DNA of 47,275 nucleotides from Didymodactylos carnosus (lineage: Eukaryota; Rotifera; Eurotatoria; Philodinida; Philodinidae), in NCBI GenBank assembly GCA_905250885.1, contig CAJNOQ010000545.1:1-47275 (forward strand), in the 5' to 3' direction. The translations under genes were made by a program, and so were the position numbers. The first letter of the stretch is position 1. The number at the start of each line of letters is the position of its first letter. Shown piece after piece: positions 9,960-20,895 of this stretch. A model generated the notes under the pieces. The model was not told the origin of the DNA and ran no database searches. It saw nothing but the letters and a program-made list of their open reading frames with translations.

Positions 9960-11631
9960 TCAATCCGTTTGTATACCCATTTCACAAAATGTTTTACCTG
10001 AGCATAGCCAACATCCAACGGTTTGTTGTGCATTTAAGAATGTTTTGATCAATTCTTCATTAATGTTTAACGAATTTATTTTTCTAATTGACGATGATGT
10101 CGATGATTTTCTACTAGAATTTGGTGAAATGCCTAATGCCATCATGACACATGATCTTAATTTTTTTAATTGTTCCTGCTGATCTTTAATCATAGTCAAT
10201 ATCATGTCGACATGAGGACGTTTTAATTGCTGGTTAGACGATAATAGTTGAGAATAATTATTTGTAGGAGAATCATCATAATTTAGTATACTGTTCAAAA
10301 GCTCATTATCAACAGGTGTTATAGAGCTGGTGGTTGTTATCGAGTGATCATCTATTGGAGATGTGGTGGGAAATTCGACTATCCAGTTTGTCAATGATTC
10401 TGCTTCTTCTTCGGTAGAAAGTTGCACTCTTTTCTTTTTCTTTTTTGATTTCTTTCTCACTCGTGGATTGTCATTCGGAATAGTTAACGCTAAATCTGAT
10501 AGAATCGCTTTGGGCTGATCGTCATTTATGTTCATACTGTCAGATGGTTCCCCCTGTTGTTCTTCCATGTCATCTTCTTCACAATCAATAAGAAAGCCTT
10601 GACCCGGTTTCCTTGTAGTTTCCTGCTGTCCATTTTTCTCATGTTCAATATTATCCACAGATGTCTAAAATAAGAAGCAATGGGTAGTTAAAATTTCACT
10701 TCATTGATAAATAAAGTCGAAAGAATTTACGTACCGATGATGACGGCATTTGTTGTTGTGGTGATGTTGACGCAGGAGTGAGAATTTCATTATTATTGCT
10801 GAATAAAAAATTTTCTATTTTAGCTATATCGTCGTATTCATGTATATTACCGATTAATTCTAATTCAGTAGATGTTGCAATTGATAATGTGTTAGTAATT
10901 CTTGCTGTACTTTTTAATGTTTCATCATCAGCAAACCTAAAGAAAAAAATTTAGAAAGATTCTATTGTTTATAGTACTTCATACCTTGTTCGATCAAATG
11001 TGGACGATGATACAGATGGTTTTTGTTTTAAACGTAACATAGTTTCCAAATATTGTGATTTTTGTTCTAGACCTTCACTAATATTTGCTTTTTTCACTGA
11101 TTGTTTCCAAGATTCAAGTGGATTTGTTGTTTTCTTTATTAAAAACGCTAGTACAGATTGTTTTTTTTGCCTAGCTAATTCACGAAGACGTTTCGCTTTA
11201 TTTTTTGTTCGTAAATCATTTTTCATTACTTGTTGTTGTGGTTGTTGCTGTTGTTGTTGTGTATCTATGCTAGTAAAACGAAATGGATTATTTCGATCAT
11301 ATTTGGGATGACGTGGTGTTTTCTTTTGCAAATAAGTTTGATCTGCATGAGAATTTAGCCAATTACATGATGAAGAGTTATAGGACGGTGGCGGTGTTAT
11401 ATACGAAATTTGATTATTCGAGTTATTAGAAAAGTTTGTATAGTTAAAGTCTGAATTTATGTATTCTAAATTATGATTATATTGATGATACGATGAATTT
11501 GATAAATAATTATTATTTCGATAACCGTTGTTATAATAATCGTATCGTTGTTCGTTTTGATAATTGGACCTCATTCCACCATCATCACCACCGTTACTAT
11601 TCAAATATTGGTAATCTTGGTTATAAGACAT
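9960..11631 (-). CDS. Uncharacterised 517-residue protein, three exons
   Basis: Exons 11631-10985, 10936-10735 and 10664-9960 join in one frame across two introns (48 and 70 nt, both GT..AG). The start is ATG at 11631; the stop is TGA at 9962-9960. Residues 1-100 are Asn/Tyr/Ser-rich. A polyQ run follows at about residues 124-134, then a highly basic helical stretch (KNKAKRLRELARQKKQ, about 141-156) leading into a probable helix with NPLESWKQSVKKANISEG. The third exon carries an acidic patch and a KKSKKKKKR nuclear-localisation-like cluster, then a helical segment (about residues 430-460) and a C-terminal end with two close cysteines (GCWLCSGKTFCEMGIQTD). No known domain is recognised. The basic cluster suggests a nuclear protein. 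The exon joins are well supported; the function is unknown. Confidence 0.8.
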
Positions 11632-11726
11632 TAATGAGACTAGATTTTAGCTAGATGACATCTATATTAATTCAAGCGTAAACACTTCAGAACATGTCCA
11701 AAGTAAGAGAGAAAAACATTAGTCCA

Positions 11727-12271
11727 TATAGTAGGCCGAAAAATTAACCATATACCTCCGTTCTTGATTTTTCTCTTTTCAATCATAATAATAGCTAGAA
11801 CAAATCTGAGAAAAGAATTTGAATAGCTGAAAGAGTTTTTGATCTAGTACGGTACAGTACGTATAGAGATTCGATCATAATTGCTTGTAATTCGAGCTTC
11901 TGAAAAAATCCAACCCTAAGAAAATTAGCCTTCCTCGAATCCCACTTAGAAACAATTTGAAAACAACGTCATCGTATAGAACACACGTGATCTCATCATG
12001 TAAAAGTCAACAGAACATCAGCGAAAAGTGCGTCTAGGGCTTTTCGTTAATCGAATCCAGCTTCACGGAAAATTTCTATAGAAAGTTCAGAGACGTCTCA
12101 TTTTGTTCAAAAACTTTGGTTCAATACGATGGTGTTTTTTCAAATTGTTTCTCAGTCGAAGTCGAAGAAGACTGGTTTTCTTAGGGTTAGGTTTTTTTCA
12201 GAAACTCAAGTTACAAGCAATTATGCCATATGATTCATCAAGATGTATGATTTATTTTTCGGCCCACTGTA
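11727..12271. mobile_element. MITE with Tc1/mariner-like ends
   Basis: The left end TATAGTAGGCCGAAAAATTA (from 11727) is matched by the reverse complement of the right end (TACAGTGGGCCGAAAAATAA, ending at 12271). Both begin with TA, the target site of Tc1/mariner elements. Inside lies a second long inverted pair: 11876-11990 (CATAATTGCTTGTAA ... CTAAGAAAA ... AGAAACAATTTGAAAA) against 12115-12227. The element does not code for a transposase. The minor frame at 12103-12330 overlaps the right arm and is not a gene. Confidence 0.65.
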
Positions 12272-13269
12272 TCTTTCATTTTGTGATTGTGAATATCAAA
12301 CAATGGGTAAATAACTCACCATCAATATGAGTTGATTTTCATCCCTCCTCTTCTTCCGTTCCACTCAAACCGTTCGCTATTAAGCCTTTCGATCCATCAA
12401 ATAGAATTCTTCGCTTTGTGTAACAAGCAATCTCCTCATTGTATTCCATGAAAACTGTTAATCAATCCTTTGTTTAAAACTAGTACAATGCACAGGACAA
12501 CGGATTTTCTCTAGTAAAATTGAGAACTTGCGGATTCTTCATACAATTAACCTTGATAAAGTTGTTATACAACCGTTTTTAGACGCCCAAGCCTTACAGA
12601 GTTAAACTGGCTCTTAATACAAGTAGTAAAATAACTTGATCAAGCTCAAATAAAGTGGAGTTTGAACAATATCAAAATATAATAACGTATATTTATCCCA
12701 TAAGTCAATAGGTGTATATGTGTGCATGTTGTATGTATGTGTATATGAGACAAACAAAACAAAAACGAATTACACTTAATGACGTAAAATAGAAAATAAA
12801 AGCAAAGCAAAACAAAACATGATCATCATAAAAAATGTCAGACAGCTACAAAAAAATAATCTATTGCATGATCAAAGTGGTTCAAAGCAACCATATTTAC
12901 ATGTCACTTATGAAAAAAGAGTTTCGAGAATATTTGGGTGACTAATTCATTCGCAGACAAGAGATTCTATTACACAGAAGGAAAAAAAAGAAACGATAGA
13001 AAACACTTTCTTCGTCATCTACAAACTAAAAACATATAGAGATAGAAAGATAGTAACGCACAGTAAATAAGAAAGATCGTGGATTGTACAATCATCATTC
13101 ATTTCAGTTGAATAAGAAAACAACAAAATAGATCAAACAAACAAACACAAATAAATCATCTGAAAAAGGAAGGAAATGCTCACAATGAATAGAGCTACTA
13201 AATAACGACACACAAAAATATCATTTGTACAAGATAAAAATGAAATTTTTTTATTGTTGATCAATATAA
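12272..13269. other. Gap between MITE and TDG, includes TDG 3' UTR
   Basis: No coding region seen. Part of it must be the 3' UTR of the minus-strand glycosylase gene. A TTTATT at about 13249-13254 would read AATAAA on the minus strand only some 20 nt after the stop, so the real polyadenylation signal may lie further on. Confidence 0.4.
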
Positions 13270-16200
13270 TCACAAATCATTCAGTGAGACGTAGCGTATT
13301 GTTCGTTTATGTTTATTATATGATGTCAAATCATCAATTAAATAAGAAAATTTCATACCGTCATAACTATTTACATCTCGGTCGTAACGTACAAAATAGC
13401 AGTCATCTGAGGTTGCTAATGGAATAATGAACGGGGGAAGTGATATTAATGGAGGACGAGTGCTAGGAATTGATTTATCTGTTTGAGAAGAGGGAGTAAT
13501 GGGTGCTATGAGTCTTTGTTGTGACCCTGTTGTAACTGTCGAAGTTGTTGTGACAATAGGAGTGCTAATTGGAGCAGGAGGAGCTTTTGGTGCTATTGCT
13601 TGCTGTTGATTCGCGGATGCTGGCATTTTTGATGTAAACGGTGGAGGAGGTAATTGTGGATGCCCAATAATGGTAGTCGTGCTGTTAGCTTGGCTAACAA
13701 TACCATTATAATAAGTGGTCGGTTGTTGTTGTTGTTCTGCGATTGATCGTAATGGACGGACTTTATTTGTCTGTATTTGTGATTGAACGTTAATGTGAGA
13801 AGATTGATATTGAATATCAACATGACTAGAATTGGATGAAGATGATGAAAATGTAGATGACTGAGATGAGATGCTGCTTGCCGAACTACACGGCTGAGGA
13901 CGTATAGGTGTATGACAACGTTGTAAAGGAGGTGAAGCAGATGAAGTTGTTATTCCACTATCAGATGGTGTTGGTTCGTTTGAATTCATTATTTGACGAG
14001 ATATTATTTGTGAATAAGACGTATTATTACTATTTTGTACAATAGAATGAATCGAATTTGTTATTAATGAATTACGTTGTTGATACTCGTTTGAGGAATT
14101 AAGTGTAACGGACGATGGAACTGAAACCGTTTGTCCGATTGTTAGAGTTTGATGGTGCGGCATAATTGATTGAGTATTGGTCATTATTGGTCTTATCCCA
14201 TTGCTGTTATTAACTGAACCTGAAAGAAAAAGACATCAAAATTCAAAAAGTAATTTTTTTCTCAAATACTTTCACATGAGAACAGCAATATATAAACAGC
14301 AATATTTAAGAAAAACACTTTTTTCTGACAGTTCAAAAAGATGGTAATGAGGACATCATACAGAATCTTCTTTCATTCGTTCATTTATACCTAAATTTAT
14401 GGTCGAAGGTGAAGAATACAAGAACTGTGGTGTAGGCTGGTGGGATAATTGCTGTTGTGAGTATTGTCCGACATAAACTGTTTGGGGATGATGTTGTACA
14501 GTATAGGTATTTGGTGGTTGTTGAAACACAATTTGTGATGGTACTGACGAATTTGGTACTGAATAAATATTTTGTTGTTCTTGACCGTTGGGTATAATTG
14601 TGGATGACGGTGTACTTAAAGGAACTTTGATAACAAGATCATTCATTTGCTTATTAACAGCAACATTGTTTTGTTTCGGTAATCCATTTGAAATATTCAA
14701 ATTTGTTGATGGATTTTGTAACTGCTGTTGATTTTTTGACGTTACTAAAATAGGTGTTTGAGGAATGTTAAATAACTGATTCGGTGGTGATGCTCTGGGA
14801 TTCTGTGGATAAAACCTCGATTGATTATCAGAAGAAGGAAGTGATGTGAAAGATAATGGCGACGGAGGTAATGGAGGATCAGAGCGCAATAAATTATTAT
14901 TATTATAGTTTCCATGATTATTGTTTAATATCGACATTGTTTGCGTTGTAAGCTCATTATTACCCAATAAAGATGTGGGTGAATGTATTAACGGTTCTGA
15001 TTTAACAGAATATGCTGTTGCAAGTTGCTGCGTTGGAATTTTATCACCATACGATTTCAGTGCATCCGCTGATAATTCACTAAACGGTTTATTACTAATA
15101 CGAATGATTGTTTTTTGTAATACATCATCTGTATCTTTTATCTTTATATCGGGAAACGTGATTTCTCCTTCGTTTAATTCTGTTCTTTGTCCATTAACAA
15201 ATTCTTTCAACTTTTTCAATGCAGCATAAAAGGGCAGCTTATCTTCGGCACGAGGTAGTTGGGAACAACGTGCACTTGAACTTGGCATTACAAATACATG
15301 CTAAAACAACCGAAAAACAGAAGAGATGAGACTCATGTCGTATTGCGAATGATCTAACATTGTTTTTTTTTAGTGTTACGTACTGTTTCGGTGTCCGGAA
15401 ATAGCTCCGGCTGTTTTCCGTAATGAAAATGTTTGTTCCCAGCATAAACTTCATAGATTCCTAAAATCTCATATATTTAGAACATTATACTGTTTAGCCA
15501 ACAATCTAAGCATACCTCTACCATTGAACGCAACAATCTTTGGTTTGTAAAGTTTAATTTTTTGCAATAACAATTCGGCACCAAGCTGAATTTCATCTCT
15601 AAAAATAAATAAAAAATAAAGTAGATAAAAAAACAAACAGAAAATTATAAAATCACAGCATACTTTGTCACATCGGAAGCAGCTTTTGTCGGTCGTTGAA
15701 CTATATTTGTGAATCCGATACCATACTGTGGCATACGTTGATCATCATTCGCATTGAACGCATTCGGTATCAGACCGGACATATACAAAAGTTTCCCTAA
15801 AAGATAAAGAGTTGATTTTTGAAAAGACTATATATTTTTCAGAATGATCTTACAAAAATGATTTCCTGGTCCACCATAATGATGACCTTTATGTACAGCA
15901 TATAAGCTTGGATTAATTCCAACCTGAAATAAAAGAAAAACGTACAGATTAGTTCAATCATCATACAAACAGTCTCATAAACTTACAAAGACAATGTCTA
16001 AATTTGGCTCCAATATATCTGATAATATGCGTTTTGTTAGTTCTTCTTCAGTTGTGCCATCAAAACGATTCGGATTTGTCGATGGTGTTGATGATTTTCG
16101 CTTTGCTATTTTAGTAACAACAACAGGTGATGTTGGTGTTGGTGGTGTAGCTGTAGTTGTTAGTAATGGTGGAGAATTTGGAATTGCTGATTCTTGATTT

Positions 16201-19200
16201 GATCTAGTAGTGAAATGAAACCATACATATAACAGAGTTAAAGCAAAAAGAATATCTTACGTACTCTACTCGATGTTCGTGTTCCTGTTCTAATTCACGT
16301 TTTAGTGACTGTCTTAGTTTAGCTAAAAATGCTTCAGCCACTTCATCAGATCCTAATGTATTTTTCAAAGCACTAAATATACAAAATAAGGTGTAGTAAA
16401 ATAAGGAAATTACAATAAAGCTTTCTCCGTACCTTAATTCACTTCCAGTTTCAAGATTTTTTTTAAATGTTTGCATCAAAACATTTTTTACACTATCTAA
16501 CGCTTCATCTAATAATTCTCTGGTATGTCTAAAATATGAAGAAACACAAATGAATAATATCATTAGATTATTTGCTTTTTTAACCCACGTTTCTGATTTA
16601 TCTTTTGACGAACACGACTTTGAAATCTCTGCATGACTAGTTGACGATGATAGTGATGATACTGTGTCGATAGGTGAGCTGAGAAAGAATAAAATGAAAG
16701 CAAATTATAAATAGGAACTTTTATTCTAGCAGAATTTTTAACTTACATATTTGAAGTAGTGGGATTATTACTGTTCATAGTTGTCCATTGAGAATTTGTT
16801 ATTGAGGATGATGATGGTCCATTTGTTGCGCAAAAATTGGCTAGAACGTTGGTGATAAGTGGCTCATTATTCATTGGCTGAATTATTGATTGTATCGATG
16901 ATATTGGAAGTGAAGATGTCGGAATAACTTTATCGTCGTCAGTTGATTTCAGTGGATGACGGTTTATTGCTGTTGTTGTCGATGAAGATATATTATCTGT
17001 TGTATCCTTGGAAGACGTTAAAATAAATTGTGACAATGACATATTATTTGCATCGGTTGTTGAATGTTGAAGAGTTGTTGGTGACTGATGAGAATGTTCA
17101 CTTGTCAATTCACCATATTCATTCTTCTTTAATTTTAATAATAATTGTGTTCGATTTTGATCACTAGTTAATGTTGTTTCATTATGTAAATAACTTAAAA
17201 AAATAAAATAAATCAATTTAGGTAATCTTCTTCTCAACATAAAGATACATTTGTTTTCTCTTAACTATCTACACACACATTTTAGTATGTGTATGAATAA
17301 ACAAAAGTAGGAGAACAAATTTTAGCAAGATGTTTATACGTGTATATGACCTACAGCGTGTGTCAAAAAAGAAAAGAAAAAAAGAAAGAAAATGTTTCCT
17401 TATGATTGAACTATGTCATATGTCTATATACTGGATAATAGATACAGTTTAATAAACTTATATTATTCGTTGAATTTATTGACGAAGTCTATTGTTCAAG
17501 TCTTTTTATAAACATCAATTGTGTGCGACGATAGTTCAATATTAGAAAACATTTTATAAAATGATTATGTCACACGAAGCAGTGACAATCCGTTTTACTA
17601 TATACACTAAAAGTTGTTACCGTATGAACTAATAGTGATCGCTCACATCTCCCTTAAAGTACTTAATTACATGTTTCATACTTGGAAAAATTGGCAAGTA
17701 TTTTTAGAACCACTTTCTCGCCATAAACTTGTACAAGTACTTTTTCAAGACTGTAATACTTAGTTTTTTTACTATGAAGTACTTTGTGGAAGCACTTGCA
17801 GTTTCACTTAACAAGTACTTATCAAGAGAGAGAGGGAAATTTATTTTTGAAATAAAAGGGACCCAAGTTCCAGCTTCATTACGCAAGCGAAGTGCTTGGA
17901 TCACATTCAATAACAGGAGTACATTCAATAACAAACGATACAAAAAGCATATCTTTTAAAATGTTTTTCATTTTTTGATGTTTTTGTAAAGTCATTGTTT
18001 TTCTCAGTTTTCAACTTTTTACTAAACTGATATTCCAGTTGATGGAGAATTTCGCAAAATAGAATTTTCACATCGAAAACGTAACCAAAACTAAACTTCA
18101 AATACACTGCTGATAGGGCTTGCACAGGTCTATTTGCAGCTATGTTTAGTTCAAACTTCAAAACACGCGATACCACAGGACAAGTGGCGGAAAGTGTTGA
18201 AAGATCAGGTTGCAAAGATATTTCCAGTGTTGCTCCATATTTGAATTTTATCCCAACAAAACGAACATCAAATTTAAACGTTTGTGGCCTATTTTGTTCT
18301 GCAGACTTTATTCTTTCAAACAAGCAAAAACTAATCCTACATTCTGTCGTTAAGAAATAAGGCTCGAAAATGTTTCCATTTCGTTTGCACCGTATGTTAG
18401 GGTTAACATGATGCTACGAAAGATATATGAGTCAACGCACTTTTAGAGCAAGTAGTTTCTGAACTTTTAACTTCCAATCGAATTTCATAATATAAATTAT
18501 CACCTGTTCGAATTTTCTATCGGCGTTTCTGAATATCGTCGTAATCGAATGACCAATGGTGATGCAGGCGACTGTTCCGCAATCATACAATGTTCTGGTT
18601 TCATTCTAAAACAACAGAGTGATTGAGCATAAATTGAAACGATAATTTATATACTAACTCGGATAATGGTGTTATTTCTGTCGCTTTTCGTTTTTCAACA
18701 TCTCTTATTTTCTGATTTGAACTTAATTCATCACAAATTGCTGATGAAAAAGTGCTAAAGTAAAATAGAACAAAAATCGGTGTATTATAGAACAAAATTT
18801 GTATGCAGTATCAGATATACCTCATATTATCACACGGAGATAATGATGATTTTTTAGATCGTTTTACTTGCGGTCTAACAGAGTCTGTTGATGAATTACT
18901 AGAACAAACATAATCATTTCTAAGTTATAAGCTCCATTATGGTCTTTGATAGGGGTCTCACTTCGTATGATCATCGTCACTATGATCTCCATTAAGATAA
19001 GATTTTTTTATTCGTACAAGTAATGATACATTGCCACTTGCACTTGTATTACCATCCACAGGATCGACGGATGGTCTTCTAAAATTTAAAGTTGATTAGA
19101 TTCATCAAAAGAAAGGAATAAAAGTTTTCTGCGTACGTCGATGGATGATGAACTAGACCAGTATCGTCAAACTTTTTCAATTTTAAAACAATTGGTGGTG

Positions 19201-19937
19201 GCTGTGGTTTCTCGTAAGTACTAAAATGACAAGTACCAACTAGAAAAGAGTAATGTGATATGAAATTCGAAGACTTTTATGGCAAAAATAGACTTATAAA
19301 TTAAAAGAATGCTATCGCACGTGGAGCTGCAAAATCGAGAGTAAAAAAATTCGAAATTTTTCTAAAATAAAAATAGTGACATTTTTAGGGGTATCGTAAA
19401 TTTCTTCGCTTTTCTTCTCTGGTAAAAGTAACAAGCAAATAGAATAAGCATCTATCCAGAACTTCAGGACTGAAGGGGCAAATGATATTTCTTCAAGCAT
19501 GTAAAATAGTGTATAGTATGTTTCAGAAGATCTCTTTTTCTCTGCGATCAAGACTATGTGAAAACAAAACCCATACTTTATACGTCTTTCAAGCATTTCA
19601 AGAGTGAGATGAATGACAGAAGCACTAAAACCCAATTCATTTTATGCACGGTCGGATACTTTCAGCGGAGTCAAAAGGTTTCTAGTAGAAGGGAATATAA
19701 AAATCAAGTCTTTATTTTGAAGTGGTCAAAAAAATAAAAATTTATTTTTCAAGTATTATGCCTTTCTTTCATGTTTATGCCTCTGACTAAGTTTTACTGA
19801 TCGTCAATAAGAGGTTTCACTCTCACAGTTTTCTGTACCGAAGTTAAATGAATTTCTGAATCTCTCCAGACTTCTGACTATTTATTCATAAATTGTTGCC
19901 ATTTCAATACGTACGTTAAATCACTATTATCATTCAT
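13270..19937 (-). CDS. TDG: TDG-type thymine/uracil-DNA glycosylase, greatly extended
   Basis: Base-excision-repair enzyme that flips out and removes T or U opposite G and, in vertebrates, 5-formyl- and 5-carboxylcytosine. I followed one frame through exons 19937-19915, 19220-19137, 19078-18962, 18898-18821, 18754-18659, 18605-18504, 17193-16747, 16678-16589, 16528-16433, 16372-16265, 16203-15987, 15923-15854, 15796-15664, 15598-15516, 15460-15384, 15300-14391 and 14219-13270, about 1226 residues. All junctions are GT..AG and every phase fits. The catalytic core is at about 460-645. Human TDG is 410 residues; here about 455 N-terminal and 580 C-terminal residues are added, mostly Ser/Thr/Gln/Pro-rich. 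The first exon (23 nt, MNDNSDLT) is the least certain: it was chosen because its GTACGT donor has the needed phase. An alternative is a shorter TDG starting near 17240 plus a separate upstream gene, but the phase match across the 1310-nt intron argues for one gene. Confidence 0.85.
15240..16080 (-). other. TDG: TDG catalytic core
   Basis: Residues about 460-645, spread over exons 16203-15987 to 15300-14391. The start [10 protein letters not shown] precedes NLDIVFVGINPS, whose Asn is the catalytic residue of TDG motif [15 protein letters not shown], the [13 protein letters not shown] block, FNGRGIYEVY and finally [15 protein letters not shown], the loop that fills the emptied base site, follow in the family order. 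The residue after GINP is Ser where vertebrate TDG has Gly. The Trp of NHFWK is created by an exon junction (T at 15854 joined to GG at 15796). Confidence 0.93.
17124..19192 (-). other. Four copies of a basic/hydrophobic motif in TDG N-terminus
   Basis: Four different exons each code for an alternating hydrophobic/basic heptad: IVLKLKK (residues 18-24, 19192-19172), LLVRIKK (55-61, 19023-19003), LVIRLRR (150-156, 18556-18536) and LLLKLKK (184-190, 17144-17124). Between them the chain is Ser/Thr/Asp-rich and includes a KRSKK nuclear-localisation-like cluster. The pattern [LIV][LV][LIV][KR][LI][KR][KR] resembles the beta-strand ligands bound by the extraterminal (ET) domain of BET proteins. That link is inference. 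Confidence 0.65.
17194..18503 (-). other. 1310-nt TDG intron with possible inserted DNA
   Basis: This is by far the longest intron of the gene where the frame resumes exactly in phase on both sides. It contains a 132-codon minus frame (18323-17925) and an overlapping plus frame (18142-18360), neither recognisable, and a cluster of AAGTACTT palindromes at 17657-17820. The donor is a weak GTGATA. If that site is not used, the reading frame ends two codons later at TGA. Confidence 0.5.
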
Positions 19938-20895
19938 AATTATGTAGCCGTTCTGAACAATAACACATAGCTGTCGATGATAGGTCGAAAATAATGAGTT
20001 ATAATCATTCTTAAATGACACAAAATAACATGATCAGCTACAAAACTAATACAATAGAAAAAACAGAAGATAGTTTCTATTAAAAATTAAACTTAGTTCA
20101 TCAAGAAATAAAATCAAGTATCTTCAATTTTTGCATCTGTGAATTCTTAATGATTACGATTAATTATTAAATTTTAGACATATTTTTTTGCGATATCCAA
20201 AAATGGTTTTCATCCACAAATTACCAATACCCATTACTTCAACTTCGTAGACTTTCAGTCGAATGACAGAATTATTTTTTATATCAGAATTTAGTGGGAC
20301 TTTTTAATCACATAATCTCTATTTTTAGTCAAGTTTTGGTTTTATTTGAAATTTGGTTATTCGACTAAGCGCGACTCTTGCCTAAATGCTGTGTGATATT
20401 ATTTGATTGGATAATAGCTTTGATTCAGTTTTCATTGCACTACATTATTATTATAAAAGCTAAACAACAACGATGCATTTTTTCATGTATTAAAATTGAA
20501 GGAACATGTATAATATGTGGAGAAACATTAAAGCTTGCTCATCTTTGCTGGATATCACAGCTTCTTCATAATTTTCGTTTTCTGTCTTTTTTCGGCTTTT
20601 CTCTCCGTCCAGTTTTCTTACCGATGATTCATAAAGTCGTCTACATTTTTCAGAATAATATTTTCTGGGTATATATATTTCACAACTGTCAGAATAAAAT
20701 ATAAGAATATACAGCTTTATAAAGCTACATATCGGCCCCTTGGATGATCTTTAAACAAAGGGTAGTCATGTGTACCATCTAGTAGGGTCAAAACGCATTG
20801 AGAGAACAAAACTACATTTGTTCAGTTCTGTATTTAGCACAAATGTACATTTGTTTTCTTAGTTTCTTATAGATGCTTCTAATTTAAGAGAGAAA
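19938..20895. promoter_or_regulatory. Divergent intergenic region between TDG and HUWE1
   Basis: 958 bp separate the two proposed start codons, which point away from each other, so both promoters and 5' UTRs must lie here or in unseen 5' exons. No TATA box or other element can be named with confidence. The 108-codon plus frame at 20378-20704 is Ile/Phe-rich without homology and is probably chance. Confidence 0.45.

Noticed and set aside
17925..18323. 132-codon minus frame as a gene
   Set aside because: An equally open plus-strand frame overlaps it, no domain is recognised, and it sits inside an intron whose flanks join in phase.
19312..19635. 107-codon minus frame as a TDG 5' exon or separate gene
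   Set aside because: No splice signals in the right phase, no homology and Ile/Leu/Phe-rich AT-driven composition. It lies inside the proposed first TDG intron.
20200..20280. Minus-strand SVIRLK segment as a fifth copy of the TDG motif
   Set aside because: The segment reads like the motif, but the nearby donor (GTAATG) would leave phase 0 while the next exon at 19220 needs phase 2, and no good acceptor precedes it. The 23-nt exon at 19937-19915 fits better.
20378..20704. 108-codon plus frame upstream of HUWE1
   Set aside because: Hydrophobic AT-rich composition, no homology and no splice context. It is probably chance within the divergent intergenic region.
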